Below are positions 31,913-41,354 of a stretch of DNA of 64,000 bases, piece by piece. The notes under the pieces are model-generated. The model did no database searches. It was not told the origin of the DNA and saw nothing but the letters and a program-made list of their open reading frames with translations. The stretch spans positions 1-64,000 of the forward strand of contig DWYC01000087.1 in NCBI GenBank assembly GCA_019118925.1, read 5' to 3'. Origin of the DNA: Candidatus Flavonifractor intestinipullorum. GTDB lineage: Bacteria > Bacillota > Clostridia > Oscillospirales > Oscillospiraceae. Made by a program: the position numbers and the translations under genes. Positions within the stretch are counted from its first letter, which is position 1. The number at the start of each line of letters is the position of its first letter.

Positions 31913-34459
31913 ATGAGAAACCTCAAGAGAGCTCTCAGCATGGCTCTGGCTTCCGTCATGGTCCTTGGCCTGACCGTGGTCGGCGCCGGCGCTGCGGGCT
32001 ACCAGGATTTCACCGATGCGGATGAGATCCAGCACACTGAGGCTGTCTCCATGATCACCGAGCTGGGCATCCTGGCCGGTCTTCCCGACGGCAGCTTCGG
32101 CGCTACGCAGAACATCGACCGCGCTTCCTTCGCGCGCCTGGTCTGCGTCGTGCTCAACGGCGGCAAGGAGCCCATCCTGGGCAACCTGACCACCGACTTC
32201 ACCGACACCCAGGGCAACTGGGCTGAGGCCTACATCGCCTTCTGCGTCAACCGCGGCATCATCGCCGGCCGCGGCGACGGCACCTTCGGTCCCAGCGACA
32301 ACGTGACCGGCTCCGAGGCCGCGAAGATGCTGCTGGTGGCCCTGGGCTACAATGCCGAGTATGAGGGCATCGGCGGCTCCACCTGGGAGATCACCACCAA
32401 CTCCCTGGCCAATCTGGCCGGCCTGTATGAGGGCCTGGAGACCATCAACCCCTCCGAGCCCCTGACCCGCGACAACGCCGCTCAGATGATCTACAACGTT
32501 CTGAACGCCAACGTGGTCAGCTACAACTGGACCTTCAATACCAATGGCAACACTGTGGCCGTGCAGGACAAGTCCGATGAGACCCTGCTGGAGAATGCTT
32601 TCGGCGTGGTTATCGTCGAGGGCGTCGTGACCGCCAACGAGTTCGCCAGCCTGGGCACCAACAGCTCCATGGACGAGGGCGAGACCCGCATCGTGGTCAC
32701 CAACCATGACGACGGTCAGACCAACTACACCAACGGCGCGCAGACCTTCCAGGTCTCCACCGGTGAGGACGTGCTGGGCCGCTCCGTGGCCCTGTATGTC
32801 CAGCCCTCCACTACCGCTTCCAGCTCCGCTTCCCGCGCCACCGTGCTGGGCAACGTGGTGGTGAGCAGCGACAACACCGTGGTCACCGACCTGAGCAGCG
32901 ACTCCATTGCCGAGGTCGCCGAGGACAACGACCTGAGCCTTGTGGAGACCACTGAGAATGTTACGGGTACTACCTATACCTTCAACTACGACGATCCCAG
33001 CAGCGACTCCGGCGCCAGCGCCGATAAGGACGCGGTGGATGCCATCGTGGGCCAGGGCGTGGAGAAGACCCTGATCGACAACGACGACGACGGCGTGGCC
33101 GAGTATGTCTTTGTCAACCGCTTCGACCTGGGCAAGGTCACCCGGTACTCCACCGACGGCGACGGCGCCATCGTGGTCCGCACCAACTCTTCCAGCGACG
33201 AGTATGAGCGCGCCGACGTCATCGGCTTCGACGATGTGACCCGCAACGACTACGTCCTGACTGCTGAGATCGGCGGTAAGCTGTATGTGGAGCTGCCCGA
33301 GACCGTCACCGGCACTCTGGAGCTCTACCGCACCAGCGACGGCCAGACCACCCGCCTGACCGTGGACGGCACCGAGTACTATGTCTCCACCGAGGCCCTG
33401 GTTCACAGCGACCTGGAGGAGGCCGACTCCTACGGCTCCGATAACCTGGATTCCGAGGCCACCTTCTATCTGGACCGCAACGGCTACATCATCGCCGTGG
33501 GCGACGTGGAGGAGTCCGCTTACTCCTACGCCTATGTGGTCGGCAAGGCTACCGGTAATGATCTGGATGCTGACCGGGTGCGCGTGACCCTGCCCGACGG
33601 CACCACTACTACCTATGACCTGGACGACAGTGGTTCTTACCTGGACATTGGGGCTGTTACCAAGGGCAGCGTCTACCGCTACAGCATCAACAGCGACGGC
33701 GAGATCCGCCTGAGCACGGCGTACCCGATCAACGTTGAGCTGGCGGCTGGCGAGTTTGAGAATGGCCGGGCCGGCGTGACTGTGGATGGCGAGACCTACT
33801 ACACCACCGCCAATACCCTGTTCTTCTACAGTGATGACGAGGCGGATGCCGAGACTGGCGCTTATAGCGATGTGGATGTCTACACCGGCTACAACAATGC
33901 TCCCACTACTGAGGGCCAGATGCAGGTCTGGCGCGACAGCTCCAACCGCATTGTGGCCGTGACCGTCGTGGGCGGCACCGGCAAGATCGCGGCGGATGAC
34001 AGCCTGTTTATCTACCACCTGGGCAACCGCAACAACGACTATGTCATTGCCGATGTGGTTCTGGCTGGTAGCGATGAAGTCACTGAGGGCGTCCGTGTGA
34101 CCTTGGATGAAGGCGTTACTCCCGCAGAGGATGAGCTGTACATGTACACTGTCAACAGCGACGGTGAGTATGTGCTGACGGCGACCAACGACGAAGATGT
34201 TACCGAGGAGGGCATCAGCGTTGTCGAAGGTACCGTGGTCGATGTGTACTCCGGTTCCTTCACTCTGATGGTTGAGGACGAGAGCACGGAGTACGGCATG
34301 AGCTCCGACACCGTGGTTGTGGACGACGTGGACGATCCCAGCACCCCCGCTGTGGAAGTCGGCTCCGGCTTCTCCGAGGATGACATCGTCACCGTTCTCC
34401 TGAACGACGACAACGACGCCGTGATGGTCATCATCACTGGCGTGGCTCAGGGCGAGTAA
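31913..34459 (+). CDS. SLH-domain surface-layer-like protein 3
   Basis: 848-residue secreted protein with the same signal peptide, three SLH repeats (about 28-88, 92-148 with FTDTQGNWAEAYIAFC, 150-206) and the shared mid-domain near 400-495 (LGKVTRYS...GFDDVTRNDYVL...GGKLYV...TVDGTEYYVS). The C-terminal half diverges from SLH 2 and is more acidic (many Asp/Glu). The first ~200 residues are closer to SLH 2 than to SLH 1, while its promoter is like that of SLH 1, a mosaic pattern. AAGGAGG precedes the ATG. Convergent with LHQW gene C. Confidence 0.9.
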   Translation: MRNLKRALSMALASVMVLGLTVVGAGAAGYQDFTDADEIQHTEAVSMITELGILAGLPDGSFGATQNIDRASFARLVCVVLNGGKEPILGNLTTDFTDTQGNWAEAYIAFCVNRGIIAGRGDGTFGPSDNVTGSEAAKMLLVALGYNAEYEGIGGSTWEITTNSLANLAGLYEGLETINPSEPLTRDNAAQMIYNVLNANVVSYNWTFNTNGNTVAVQDKSDETLLENAFGVVIVEGVVTANEFASLGTNSSMDEGETRIVVTNHDDGQTNYTNGAQTFQVSTGEDVLGRSVALYVQPSTTASSSASRATVLGNVVVSSDNTVVTDLSSDSIAEVAEDNDLSLVETTENVTGTTYTFNYDDPSSDSGASADKDAVDAIVGQGVEKTLIDNDDDGVAEYVFVNRFDLGKVTRYSTDGDGAIVVRTNSSSDEYERADVIGFDDVTRNDYVLTAEIGGKLYVELPETVTGTLELYRTSDGQTTRLTVDGTEYYVSTEALVHSDLEEADSYGSDNLDSEATFYLDRNGYIIAVGDVEESAYSYAYVVGKATGNDLDADRVRVTLPDGTTTTYDLDDSGSYLDIGAVTKGSVYRYSINSDGEIRLSTAYPINVELAAGEFENGRAGVTVDGETYYTTANTLFFYSDDEADAETGAYSDVDVYTGYNNAPTTEGQMQVWRDSSNRIVAVTVVGGTGKIAADDSLFIYHLGNRNNDYVIADVVLAGSDEVTEGVRVTLDEGVTPAEDELYMYTVNSDGEYVLTATNDEDVTEEGISVVEGTVVDVYSGSFTLMVEDESTEYGMSSDTVVVDDVDDPSTPAVEVGSGFSEDDIVTVLLNDDNDAVMVIITGVAQGE

Positions 34460-34490
34460 TTCTCCCCCGTAGCACACACCCCCTTCTGCA

Positions 34491-34526
34491 AAATCCCCCC
34501 GAGCTCCGGCTCGGGGGGATTTTTTC
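34491..34526. terminator. Shared terminator, SLH gene 3 / LHQW gene C
   Basis: AAATCCCCCCGAGC-TCCG-GCTCGGGGGGATTT followed by more T on the plus strand; just before the stop of gene C. Confidence 0.9.
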
Positions 34527-34533
34527 GCCGCTC

Positions 34534-35517
34534 TTACCGCAAGAGCACGCCGTAATCGTAGACGGCGGAGGTATCGCTCTCCCCCAGACTCAGGGTCAGC
34601 ACCACCGCGTAGTCCCCGGCCGTCAGGGCCTGGGAGAGGGTAAATTCACTCTCCGTACACGCCGCGCCCTGGAGGTTCACGGTCTGCCGCTGGGCGGCGG
34701 GGGTCAGGCTGTGCTGGAGCGAGCCCTGCTTCACCGCCAGAGCCGCCGTCCCCCCGGTGTGCCGCACCCAGGCGCGCAGCCCGCCGCAGGCGGGAAGAGC
34801 GTAGGTGACGCTGGTGAGACTGGCGCTGGTTCCAGTGACCGGCGTAAAGTGGAACGTGCCCCCCAGGGCGGTCCCGGCGCTGTCCAGGCCGGGGGTGAAG
34901 AAACTGCCGTTGGTCTCCAGGGTGACGGCGCACACCGTCCCGGCGCAGACGGGGAGGGCCTGCGAAAAGGTCAGGGTGTCCTCGCAGTAGGAGCCCACCG
35001 GGGCCGAGGGAGAGCGCTGCGTGCCCGTGAGGACGGTCTTGCCGTCCACCTGGACGGTGTAGTGTACCTCGGTGGTGGAGGCGTACTGGACGTTGTTGTA
35101 AATCCGGTAGGTCAGCCCCGTCCACAGTCCGCCTCCCACGGCGGTGTGGCTGCGGCCGGCGGCCTTTTCCTCGTTGCCGCTGTAACCCCAGCCCACGTCG
35201 CTCTGGCCGCTGCGGTGGAGGACCAGGGCGCTCTTCCCGTCGTGGAGCAGCGCGGAGGAGCGCTGGGCCACGCCCTCCAGCGTGCGGAAGCCGTCAAAAA
35301 GAAGGCCCCGCTTCTGACCGGTGGTCTTGCCGTCGTACTCGTTCTGGAGGAGCAGATTGTACACGTTGTAGCTCAGGTCGGGAATCAGGGCGCGCTCCGC
35401 CGCCAGCTCCCCCAGGGCGGTGTCGATCTTTAGAAAGTCCCCGTTGAAGTCCGTGCGGAGAAAGGGGTTCTCCGCCGCCCACTGGTGCAGGTTGTAGTTG
35501 GTCGTATAGGTTGCCAT
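34534..35517 (-). CDS. LHQW-family protein C, function unknown
   Basis: 327-residue third family member: NYNLHQWAAENPFLRTDFN-DFLKIDTALGEL at residues 7-40, YNVYNLLLQNEYDGKTTGQKR and LLFDGF at about 55-85, WVRHTGGTAALAV near 245, C-terminal VYDYGVLLR. The middle holds a Thr/Ser/Val-rich beta-type region with no catalytic motif. No signal peptide or membrane helix. AAGGAGG is seven bases before the ATG at 35517. Its own leader carries a terminator-like hairpin just upstream. Convergent with SLH 3. Confidence 0.8.
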   Translation of the reverse strand: MATYTTNYNLHQWAAENPFLRTDFNGDFLKIDTALGELAAERALIPDLSYNVYNLLLQNEYDGKTTGQKRGLLFDGFRTLEGVAQRSSALLHDGKSALVLHRSGQSDVGWGYSGNEEKAAGRSHTAVGGGLWTGLTYRIYNNVQYASTTEVHYTVQVDGKTVLTGTQRSPSAPVGSYCEDTLTFSQALPVCAGTVCAVTLETNGSFFTPGLDSAGTALGGTFHFTPVTGTSASLTSVTYALPACGGLRAWVRHTGGTAALAVKQGSLQHSLTPAAQRQTVNLQGAACTESEFTLSQALTAGDYAVVLTLSLGESDTSAVYDYGVLLR

Positions 35518-35554
35518 GATGATTACCTCCTTCACTCCCGGCCCGCCGGAGGAG

Positions 35555-35583
35555 AAAAGAGGGATGGTTTTGTCCCTCTTTTT
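35555..35583. terminator. Hairpin in the leader of LHQW gene C
   Basis: AAAAGAGGGA pairs with TCCCTCTTTT (35555-35564 with 35573-35582) about 40 bp before gene C. Read on the minus strand it ends TTTTCTCC, so it could be an attenuator; it may equally be an insulator. The dyad AAAATC-ATC-GATTTT at 35717-35731 also lies in this gene-free interval (35518-35889). Confidence 0.5.
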
Positions 35584-35788
35584 CGGGAAATGAAGGGAAG
35601 ATGGGGGAAACCTGCAAACAGACGGGAGAGAACCGGCCGGGCCCGGGGGCTGGAAAAAATTTTACAGTATTTTTGAAACAGGAATGATAGAAGCTGATTC
35701 GGACCATATCCCGCAAAAAATCATCGATTTTAGGCATGAATAGGCGAGATACCGCGAAAGAAAGACAAGCATGAACCGGGAAAAGTAG

Positions 35789-35817
35789 TTGCAAAACCGG
35801 CGCAGGAGGGGTATAAT
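35789..35817 (+). promoter_or_regulatory. Sigma-A promoter for the liv operon
   Basis: TTGCAA (35789-35794), 17 bp, TATAAT (35812-35817); start about 65 bp before the binding-protein gene. Confidence 0.8.
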
Positions 35818-35889
35818 CTAACCTATAAATACATTTGTGCTTACAGAGAGGACACAAAGGTATCTTTTGATTATGAGGAGGAAACAAAC

Positions 35890-37092
35890 ATGAAATGGAA
35901 CAAGGTGCTTGCTCTGGCCATGACCGGCGCGCTGTCCCTGGGTCTGCTCTCCGCCTGCTCCGGCGGCACAACCTCTGCGCCCGGAGAGGGAGACGGCGAT
36001 TCCTCCAGCGGGGAGAAGGTCGTCCGCATCGGCGTGTTTGAGCCCTCGACCGGCGACTCCGGCCCGGGCGGCAAGCAGGAGGCCCTGGGCATCCAGTACG
36101 CCAATTATGAGACGCCCACCGTGGACATCGGCGGGGAGACCTACCAGGTGGAGCTGGTGATGGCCGACAACGGCTCGACCACCGACAAGGCCCCCACGGC
36201 CGCCGCCGAGCTGGTCAATCAGAACGTGTCCCTGGTGCTGGGCTCCTACGGCTCCAGCGTGTCCATCGCCGGCGGCCCTGTGTTTGACGAGGCCGGCCTC
36301 GCCGCCATCGGCGTCACCTGCACCAACCCCGGCGTCACCGCGGGCAACGACTACTACTTCCGCATCTGCTTCCTGGATCCCTTCCAGGGTACGGTCCTGG
36401 CCAACTTTGCCGAGGATAAGTTCAGCGCCAAGAAGGCCTATCTCCTGGGCGAGCTGGGCAACGAGTACGATCAGGGCCTCATCAGCTACTTTGAGCAGGC
36501 CTTCTCGGGCGAGGTTGTGAAGGACTCCTTCCCCACCAACACCTCCGACTTCAGCACGTATCTCAACAAGGCCGTCTCTGAGGGCTGCGACGTGATCTTC
36601 TGCCCCGTGTCGGTGGCCTACTCCACCCAGATTGTAAAGCTGGCTGCCGATACCAACCTGGAGATTCCCATTCTGGGCTCCGATACGCTGGACAACAACA
36701 TGGTGCTGGAGTCCGCCGCCGGTTCCAACGTGCAGCTCTATGTCTCCACCTTCTATCAGGAGGGCGGTTCGCCTGAGTTTGACGAGGGCATCAAGGCCTG
36801 GCTCAACGAGGATGCCACCGCCATGACCAACAACGGCGGCAACGACACCATCTCCGGCCTGACCGCCATGGGTTATGACGCGTACTATGTGGCGCTGGAG
36901 GCCCTGAAGGCCGCCGGGTCCACCGACCCCGGCGATGTGAAGGCTGCGCTGCCCGGCGTGACCTATACCGGCGTGTCCGGCGACATCGCCTTTGACGAGC
37001 AGGGCGACGCCATCCGCGACACCGCCTATATCAAGACCGCCGACAACCAGAACGTGGCCTGGACGCTGGAGACGGTTCAGACCGTGGAGTAA
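35890..37092 (+). CDS. livK: Branched-chain amino acid ABC transporter, substrate-binding lipoprotein
   Basis: 400-residue periplasmic-binding-fold type I lipoprotein that captures Leu/Ile/Val or related amino acids outside the cell. Lipobox LLSAC places the lipid-modified Cys at residue 23, followed by a Ser/Gly/Glu tether. The mature protein has the LivJ/LivK layout (VRIGVFEPSTGDSG..., two Rossmann-like lobes). GAGGAGG lies before the ATG. It heads a complete five-gene liv operon. Exact ligand cannot be told. Confidence 0.93.
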   Translation: MKWNKVLALAMTGALSLGLLSACSGGTTSAPGEGDGDSSSGEKVVRIGVFEPSTGDSGPGGKQEALGIQYANYETPTVDIGGETYQVELVMADNGSTTDKAPTAAAELVNQNVSLVLGSYGSSVSIAGGPVFDEAGLAAIGVTCTNPGVTAGNDYYFRICFLDPFQGTVLANFAEDKFSAKKAYLLGELGNEYDQGLISYFEQAFSGEVVKDSFPTNTSDFSTYLNKAVSEGCDVIFCPVSVAYSTQIVKLAADTNLEIPILGSDTLDNNMVLESAAGSNVQLYVSTFYQEGGSPEFDEGIKAWLNEDATAMTNNGGNDTISGLTAMGYDAYYVALEALKAAGSTDPGDVKAALPGVTYTGVSGDIAFDEQGDAIRDTAYIKTADNQNVAWTLETVQTVE

Positions 37093-37245
37093 GTTCCGCT
37101 TCCGAGTTGAATACCGGACCGTCTGGTGGGGTGTCCCGCCAGGCGGTCCACGGTAGTGAGCGAGATGGGACCGCCTCGAAAGCCGCCGCATACGGCCTCT
37201 TTCGAGACGGTCCCGCCCCTGAATGAAAGTGAGGGAGGTATTCCC

Positions 37246-38121
37246 GTGCAATACGGCATTTCCATCCTGCTCTCCGGCATCTCGCTGGGCGGGCAGTACG
37301 CCCTGATCGCCATCGGCTATACCATGGTCTACGGCATTTTGCGGCTGATTAACTTCGCCCATGGCGACGTGTTCATGGTGGCCGGTCTGATGACCGTCTA
37401 CCTGAGCGCCAGCCTGCCCATCTGGGTCTCTCTGCCCCTGACGGCGGTGCTGACGGTGCTCCTGGGCTTTGTCATCGAGCGCGTGGCCTACAAGCCCCTG
37501 CGCTCCGCGCCCCGGATGAGCGTGATGATCTCCGCCATCGGCGTGAGCTATCTGCTCCAGAATCTGGCCACCTACATCACCGGCGGCCTGCCCCAGATGT
37601 ACCCTGAGATTCCGGGCCTCTCGGCTACGGTGACCATCGCCGGCACGTCCACCAAGTGGGTGACCATCATCACCCCCTTCCTGGTGGTGGCGCTGGTGAT
37701 CGCCCTGACCCAGCTCATCAACCGCACCAAGATGGGCATGGCCATGCGGGCGGTGGCCAAGGACTTCGAGACCAGCCAGCTCATGGGCATCAAGATCAAC
37801 AACGTGATTTCCATCACCTTTATCATCGGCTCCTTCCTGGCGGCCGTGGGCTCGATGCTCTATTTCACCAACTACCAGTCCATCGTGCCTCTCTCGGGTT
37901 CGCTGCCCGGCCTGCGGGCCTTTGTGGCGGCGGTCTTTGGCGGAATCGGGTCCATCCCCGGCGCGGTGATTGGGGCCTTCCTGATCGGCATCTGCGAGAG
38001 CATCATTAAAGGTTCGGATTGGAGCGTCTTTTCCGACGCGTTCACCTTCGCGCTCCTCATCGTGGTCCTGGTGGTCAAGCCCACCGGCCTCTTCGGTGAG
38101 AAGGCCACCGACAAAGTATAA
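37246..38121 (+). CDS. livH: Branched-chain amino acid ABC permease LivH
   Basis: 291-residue inner-membrane permease with about eight helices and the family segments GGQYALIAIGYTMVYGILRLINFAHGD and FVAAVFGGIGSIPGAVIGAFL (read in parts). Start is GTG at 37246, with GGGAGG seven bases upstream; the longer frame reads through the 150-bp spacer after livK and is not used. It forms the membrane channel with LivM. Confidence 0.93.
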   Translation: MQYGISILLSGISLGGQYALIAIGYTMVYGILRLINFAHGDVFMVAGLMTVYLSASLPIWVSLPLTAVLTVLLGFVIERVAYKPLRSAPRMSVMISAIGVSYLLQNLATYITGGLPQMYPEIPGLSATVTIAGTSTKWVTIITPFLVVALVIALTQLINRTKMGMAMRAVAKDFETSQLMGIKINNVISITFIIGSFLAAVGSMLYFTNYQSIVPLSGSLPGLRAFVAAVFGGIGSIPGAVIGAFLIGICESIIKGSDWSVFSDAFTFALLIVVLVVKPTGLFGEKATDKV

Positions 38122-38135
38122 GGGGGCGTGCGGCT

Positions 38136-39290
38136 ATGTTACAGGAAAGAAAAAGCAAACGGAGCAGATGGTTCGCCCTTTTGGGAGTGGCGGCGCTGCT
38201 GATCCTGGTGCTGGTGCTGGAGAACACCATCCGGCCCACCAGTATGCTCTTCACCGTGCTGAAAAAAGGCGCGGTGTATGCGGTGGTGGCCACCTCCATG
38301 AACCTGCTCAACGGGTTTACCGGCCTGTTTTCTCTGGGTCAGGCGGGCTTCATGCTTCTGGGCGCCTATACCTACGCCATTTTGACCATCCCCGTGGCCG
38401 ACCGGGAGAGCGTGTACTATCTCTATCAGGGCACGGTGGTGAATTTCTCTCTGCCCGACCTCTTCGGCGGGGCGGACAACCCGGTCGGCCTGATCCTGGG
38501 CGTACTTCTGGCCCTGATCCTGGGCGGATGTGTGGCCGCCGCGGTGGCCTGGCTCATCGGACTGCCGGTGCTGCGGCTGAAGAGCGACTATCTGGCCATC
38601 GCCACGCTGGGCTTTGGCGAGATCATCCGCGCGATTTTCCAGTGGGATAAGCTGGGCCCCGTCACCAACGGAGCCAACGCGCTGAAAAACTTCCCCAGCT
38701 TCTCCAGCTTCAACATTGAGAACGCCGACGGGGACGTGGTGCTGCGCCTGTCCACCTTTGTGGCCTTCCTGCTGGCGGTGCTTTGTATCGGCGGCGTTGT
38801 GCTGCTCATCAACTCCTCCTACGGCCGGGCGTTTAAGGCCATCCGGGAGGACGAGGTGGCCGCCGAGGCCATGGGCATCAACCTGGCCAAGCATAAGCGC
38901 CTGTCCTTCTGCATCAGCTCCTTCTTCGCCGGGGTGGGCGGCGGCATGTTCGCCATGTTCGCCAACCAGGCCCAGGCCAAAACCTTCACCACCGCCATGA
39001 CGTATGAGATTCTGCTCATTGTGGTCATCGGCGGCCTGGGCTCCATCTCCGGCTCCTCCATTGCGGCCTTCCTCTATGTGGCGGCCAGCGAGTGGTGGCT
39101 GCGCTTCCTGGACACGGAAACCTATATCGGGGACTTCAAAGTACCGTTCCTGCGCACCGGCTTCCGCATGGTGGTCTTTTCGGTCATCATTATGATCGTG
39201 GTGCTCTTCTTCCGCCGGGGTCTGATGGGAGATAAGGAGCTCACAGATCTCTTCCGGCCCCGCCGGAAACACAAGGAGGCGGCGAAATGA
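38136..39290 (+). CDS. livM: Branched-chain amino acid ABC permease LivM
   Basis: 384-residue permease partner of LivH, about ten helices, with MNLLNGFTGLFSLGQAGFM, RLKSDYLAIATLGFGEIIR and the EAA-type loop YGRAFKAIREDEVAAEAMG. The N-terminus has a basic cytoplasmic start. It begins 14 bp after livH with AAGGGGG upstream and overlaps livG by four bases. Confidence 0.93.
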   Translation: MLQERKSKRSRWFALLGVAALLILVLVLENTIRPTSMLFTVLKKGAVYAVVATSMNLLNGFTGLFSLGQAGFMLLGAYTYAILTIPVADRESVYYLYQGTVVNFSLPDLFGGADNPVGLILGVLLALILGGCVAAAVAWLIGLPVLRLKSDYLAIATLGFGEIIRAIFQWDKLGPVTNGANALKNFPSFSSFNIENADGDVVLRLSTFVAFLLAVLCIGGVVLLINSSYGRAFKAIREDEVAAEAMGINLAKHKRLSFCISSFFAGVGGGMFAMFANQAQAKTFTTAMTYEILLIVVIGGLGSISGSSIAAFLYVAASEWWLRFLDTETYIGDFKVPFLRTGFRMVVFSVIIMIVVLFFRRGLMGDKELTDLFRPRRKHKEAAK

Positions 39291-40135
39291 GTGAGAATAT
39301 TCTTCGCCTGGAACATGTGACCATGCAGTTCGGCGGCGTGGTGGCGGTGAACGACCTCTCCCTGGAGGTCAACAAGGGCGAGATCGTGGCCCTCATCGGC
39401 CCCAACGGCGCGGGCAAGACCACCGCGTTCAACTGCATCACCGGCGTGTACCAGCCCACCAACGGCCGGGTCTCCTTCCTGGAGAAGCCCATGGTGGAAA
39501 ATTATCCCCAGGGCAAGATGAAAAAGCTCTACGCCGGAGAGAACGCCGGGATGTTTTCCCATGTGCTGGCGCCCACTCCGGACCACATCACCCAGCTGGG
39601 CATTGCCCGGACGTTCCAGAATATCCGCCTGTTTTCCGCCCTGACCGTCTTTGAAAACGTGCTCATCGCAAAACATATGCGGGCCAAACAGAACTTCCTC
39701 ACTGCGGCCTTCCGGCTCAACCGCGCCGAGGAGCGGCGGATGCGGGAGGAGGCCATGGCCCTGCTGGAAGAGCAGGGGCTCAGCCATCTGAAGGACGAGG
39801 TGGCGGGCAGCCTGCCCTACGGACTCCAGCGCCGGCTGGAGATTGCCCGGGCCCTGGCCACCAGCCCCAAGCTGCTCCTCCTGGATGAGCCGGCCGCCGG
39901 CATGAATCCCCAGGAGACGCTGGAACTGACGGAGTTCATCCACCAGATCCGGGACGAATACCATCTCAGCGTGCTCATGATCGAACACCATATGGACCTG
40001 GTCATGCAGATCTCCGAGCGTATCTACGTCCTGGACTTCGGAAAGCTCATCGCGCAGGGCACGCCGGAGGAGGTACAGAACAATCCGCGCGTGATTGAGG
40101 CCTACTTGGGGGTGACAGACGATGCTGAAGATTGA
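39287..40135 (+). CDS. livG: Branched-chain amino acid ABC transporter ATPase LivG
   Basis: 282-residue ATP-binding subunit. Walker A GPNGAGKTT (about 37-45), signature GSLPYGLQRRLEIARAL in place of LSGGQ, as normal for LivG, Walker B LLLLDEP, and the H loop IEHHMD. An insertion before the signature (about 95-125, FSHVLAPTPDHI...) is somewhat longer than in E. coli LivG. ATGA overlap with livM and a 14-bp overlap with livF indicate tight translational coupling. Confidence 0.94.
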   Translation: MSENILRLEHVTMQFGGVVAVNDLSLEVNKGEIVALIGPNGAGKTTAFNCITGVYQPTNGRVSFLEKPMVENYPQGKMKKLYAGENAGMFSHVLAPTPDHITQLGIARTFQNIRLFSALTVFENVLIAKHMRAKQNFLTAAFRLNRAEERRMREEAMALLEEQGLSHLKDEVAGSLPYGLQRRLEIARALATSPKLLLLDEPAAGMNPQETLELTEFIHQIRDEYHLSVLMIEHHMDLVMQISERIYVLDFGKLIAQGTPEEVQNNPRVIEAYLGVTDDAED

Positions 40136-40820
40136 TGAATTAAAGGTGAGCTACGGCGGCATTGAGGCCGTTAAAGGCATCAGCTTCGAGGTCCCGGAGG
40201 GGAAGATCGTCACCCTCATCGGGGCCAACGGCGCGGGCAAATCCACCACGCTGCGCGCCATCGCGGGCCTGGTGAAACCGGCCGCCGGCCGCATCCATCT
40301 CCAGGCGGAAGATATCACCGGCCTCTCTCCCGACCGCATTGTCTCCAAGGGCATTACGCTGGTCCCGGAGGGACGGCATGTGTTCCCCGACCTGACGGTG
40401 CTGGAGAATCTGAAGATCGGCGCCTACCTGCGCCACGACGACCTGGAGGAGGACCTGAAGTGGGTTTACGACCTCTTCCCGAGGCTGAAGGAGCGCTCCT
40501 GGCAGGCGGCGGGCACCCTCTCCGGCGGCGAGCAGCAGATGCTGGCCGTGGGCCGGGCCCTCATGTCCCGGCCCAAGCTGATGATGATGGATGAGCCCTC
40601 CCTGGGCCTGGCCCCCATCGTGGTCCGGGGGATCTTCGACATCATCAAGGAGATCAACCGCCAGGGCGTGACCATCCTTCTCATTGAGCAGAACGCCAAC
40701 ATGGCCCTCCAGACCGCCGATCTCGCCTACGTGATGGAGACCGGTCAGATCACCCTCTCGGGCCCGGGCCGGGAGCTGATGAAGAACGAGGCCATCAAGA
40801 AAGCGTATCTGGGCAAGTAA
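40122..40820 (+). CDS. livF: Branched-chain amino acid ABC transporter ATPase LivF
   Basis: 232-residue second ATPase. Walker A GANGAGKST (36-44), signature LSGGEQQMLAVGRAL, Walker B LMMMDEPSLG, H loop LIEQNANMAL. Length and motifs match LivF. It closes the operon; the next strong terminator is at 41213-41255. Confidence 0.94.
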   Translation: MLKIDELKVSYGGIEAVKGISFEVPEGKIVTLIGANGAGKSTTLRAIAGLVKPAAGRIHLQAEDITGLSPDRIVSKGITLVPEGRHVFPDLTVLENLKIGAYLRHDDLEEDLKWVYDLFPRLKERSWQAAGTLSGGEQQMLAVGRALMSRPKLMMMDEPSLGLAPIVVRGIFDIIKEINRQGVTILLIEQNANMALQTADLAYVMETGQITLSGPGRELMKNEAIKKAYLGK

Positions 40821-40891
40821 GGCATGACGAGAAATAATTTTGAATAACCGGGACCTTTGCGGCCGCGAGCGGGAAAGCTAGGGTGACTGTC

Positions 40892-41215
40892 GTGGGCAAA
40901 AAGGCGCGTCCGAAACCGATGGTTTATAGTTTCCTGCTTCTGCCTGCTGGGACTTCTGTGCTTTGCTGTCCTGAAGTCCTCTTCCTATCCTATGGGCGGC
41001 TCTGTGGTGGTGACGGGGAAGGGCACCGGCATCTTCGGCTACTACTATATCACGGTTAGACAGGGGCCCACGATGGAAGGGACATATTCCGACTTCCGGT
41101 TAAGGTGCACAGAGGAACAATACCGGTCGGTTGAGATCGGAGAGACCATCTATTGTGACCGCGAGCAAAGCGCCATCACCCGCAGCGGGGTGATACGCCG
41201 CATTTATAAGATAGC
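40892..41215 (+). pseudogene. Small membrane-anchored protein, probably frameshifted
   Basis: A GTG at 40892 with AGGGTGA upstream begins GKKARPK, then the frame must slip at the CCGAAACCG run (near 40910) to continue RWFIVSCFCLLGLLCFAVLK, an excellent N-terminal membrane anchor, and an outer domain with GGSVVVTGKGTGIFGYYYITV. The downstream frame has no stop before the terminator, so a second lesion is likely. No family is recognised. It could be a real indel, a sequencing error or a decayed gene; the 534-bp gap 40821-41354 holds nothing else except the two hairpins listed. Confidence 0.4.
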
Positions 41216-41255
41216 AAGCGCCGGACCGCAGAGCGGTCCGGCGCTTGCTGTTTTT
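41213..41255 (+). terminator. Strong terminator after liv operon / small gene
   Basis: 17-bp perfect stem AGCAAGCGCCGGACCGC with loop AGA, then GTTTTTG. Confidence 0.9.
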
Positions 41256-41298
41256 GCCGGGGTGGCGCTGGTTTACTCAATGCTAATGCCCGTAAAGA

Positions 41299-41327
41299 GT
41301 CCCCGCAGATGGTCCATCTGCGGGGAC
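41299..41327 (-). terminator. Palindromic hairpin after the dpp operon
   Basis: 14-bp arms GTCCCCGCAGATGG around a single central T, 28 bp beyond the dppC stop; minus-strand tail ACTCTTTAC is only moderately T-rich. Confidence 0.6.
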
Positions 41328-41354
41328 CTGCCGGTTTGGGACAGATACAGGTAT

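Noticed and set aside
23475..35517. Prophage remnant because of the LHQW proteins' loose resemblance to tail appendages
   Set aside because: No capsid, terminase, portal, holin or integrase genes nearby; each gene has its own ribosome site and terminator.
41299..41327. Perfect palindrome as a recombination or att site
   Set aside because: Its place just after a minus-strand operon fits a terminator better and no second copy or recombinase is seen.
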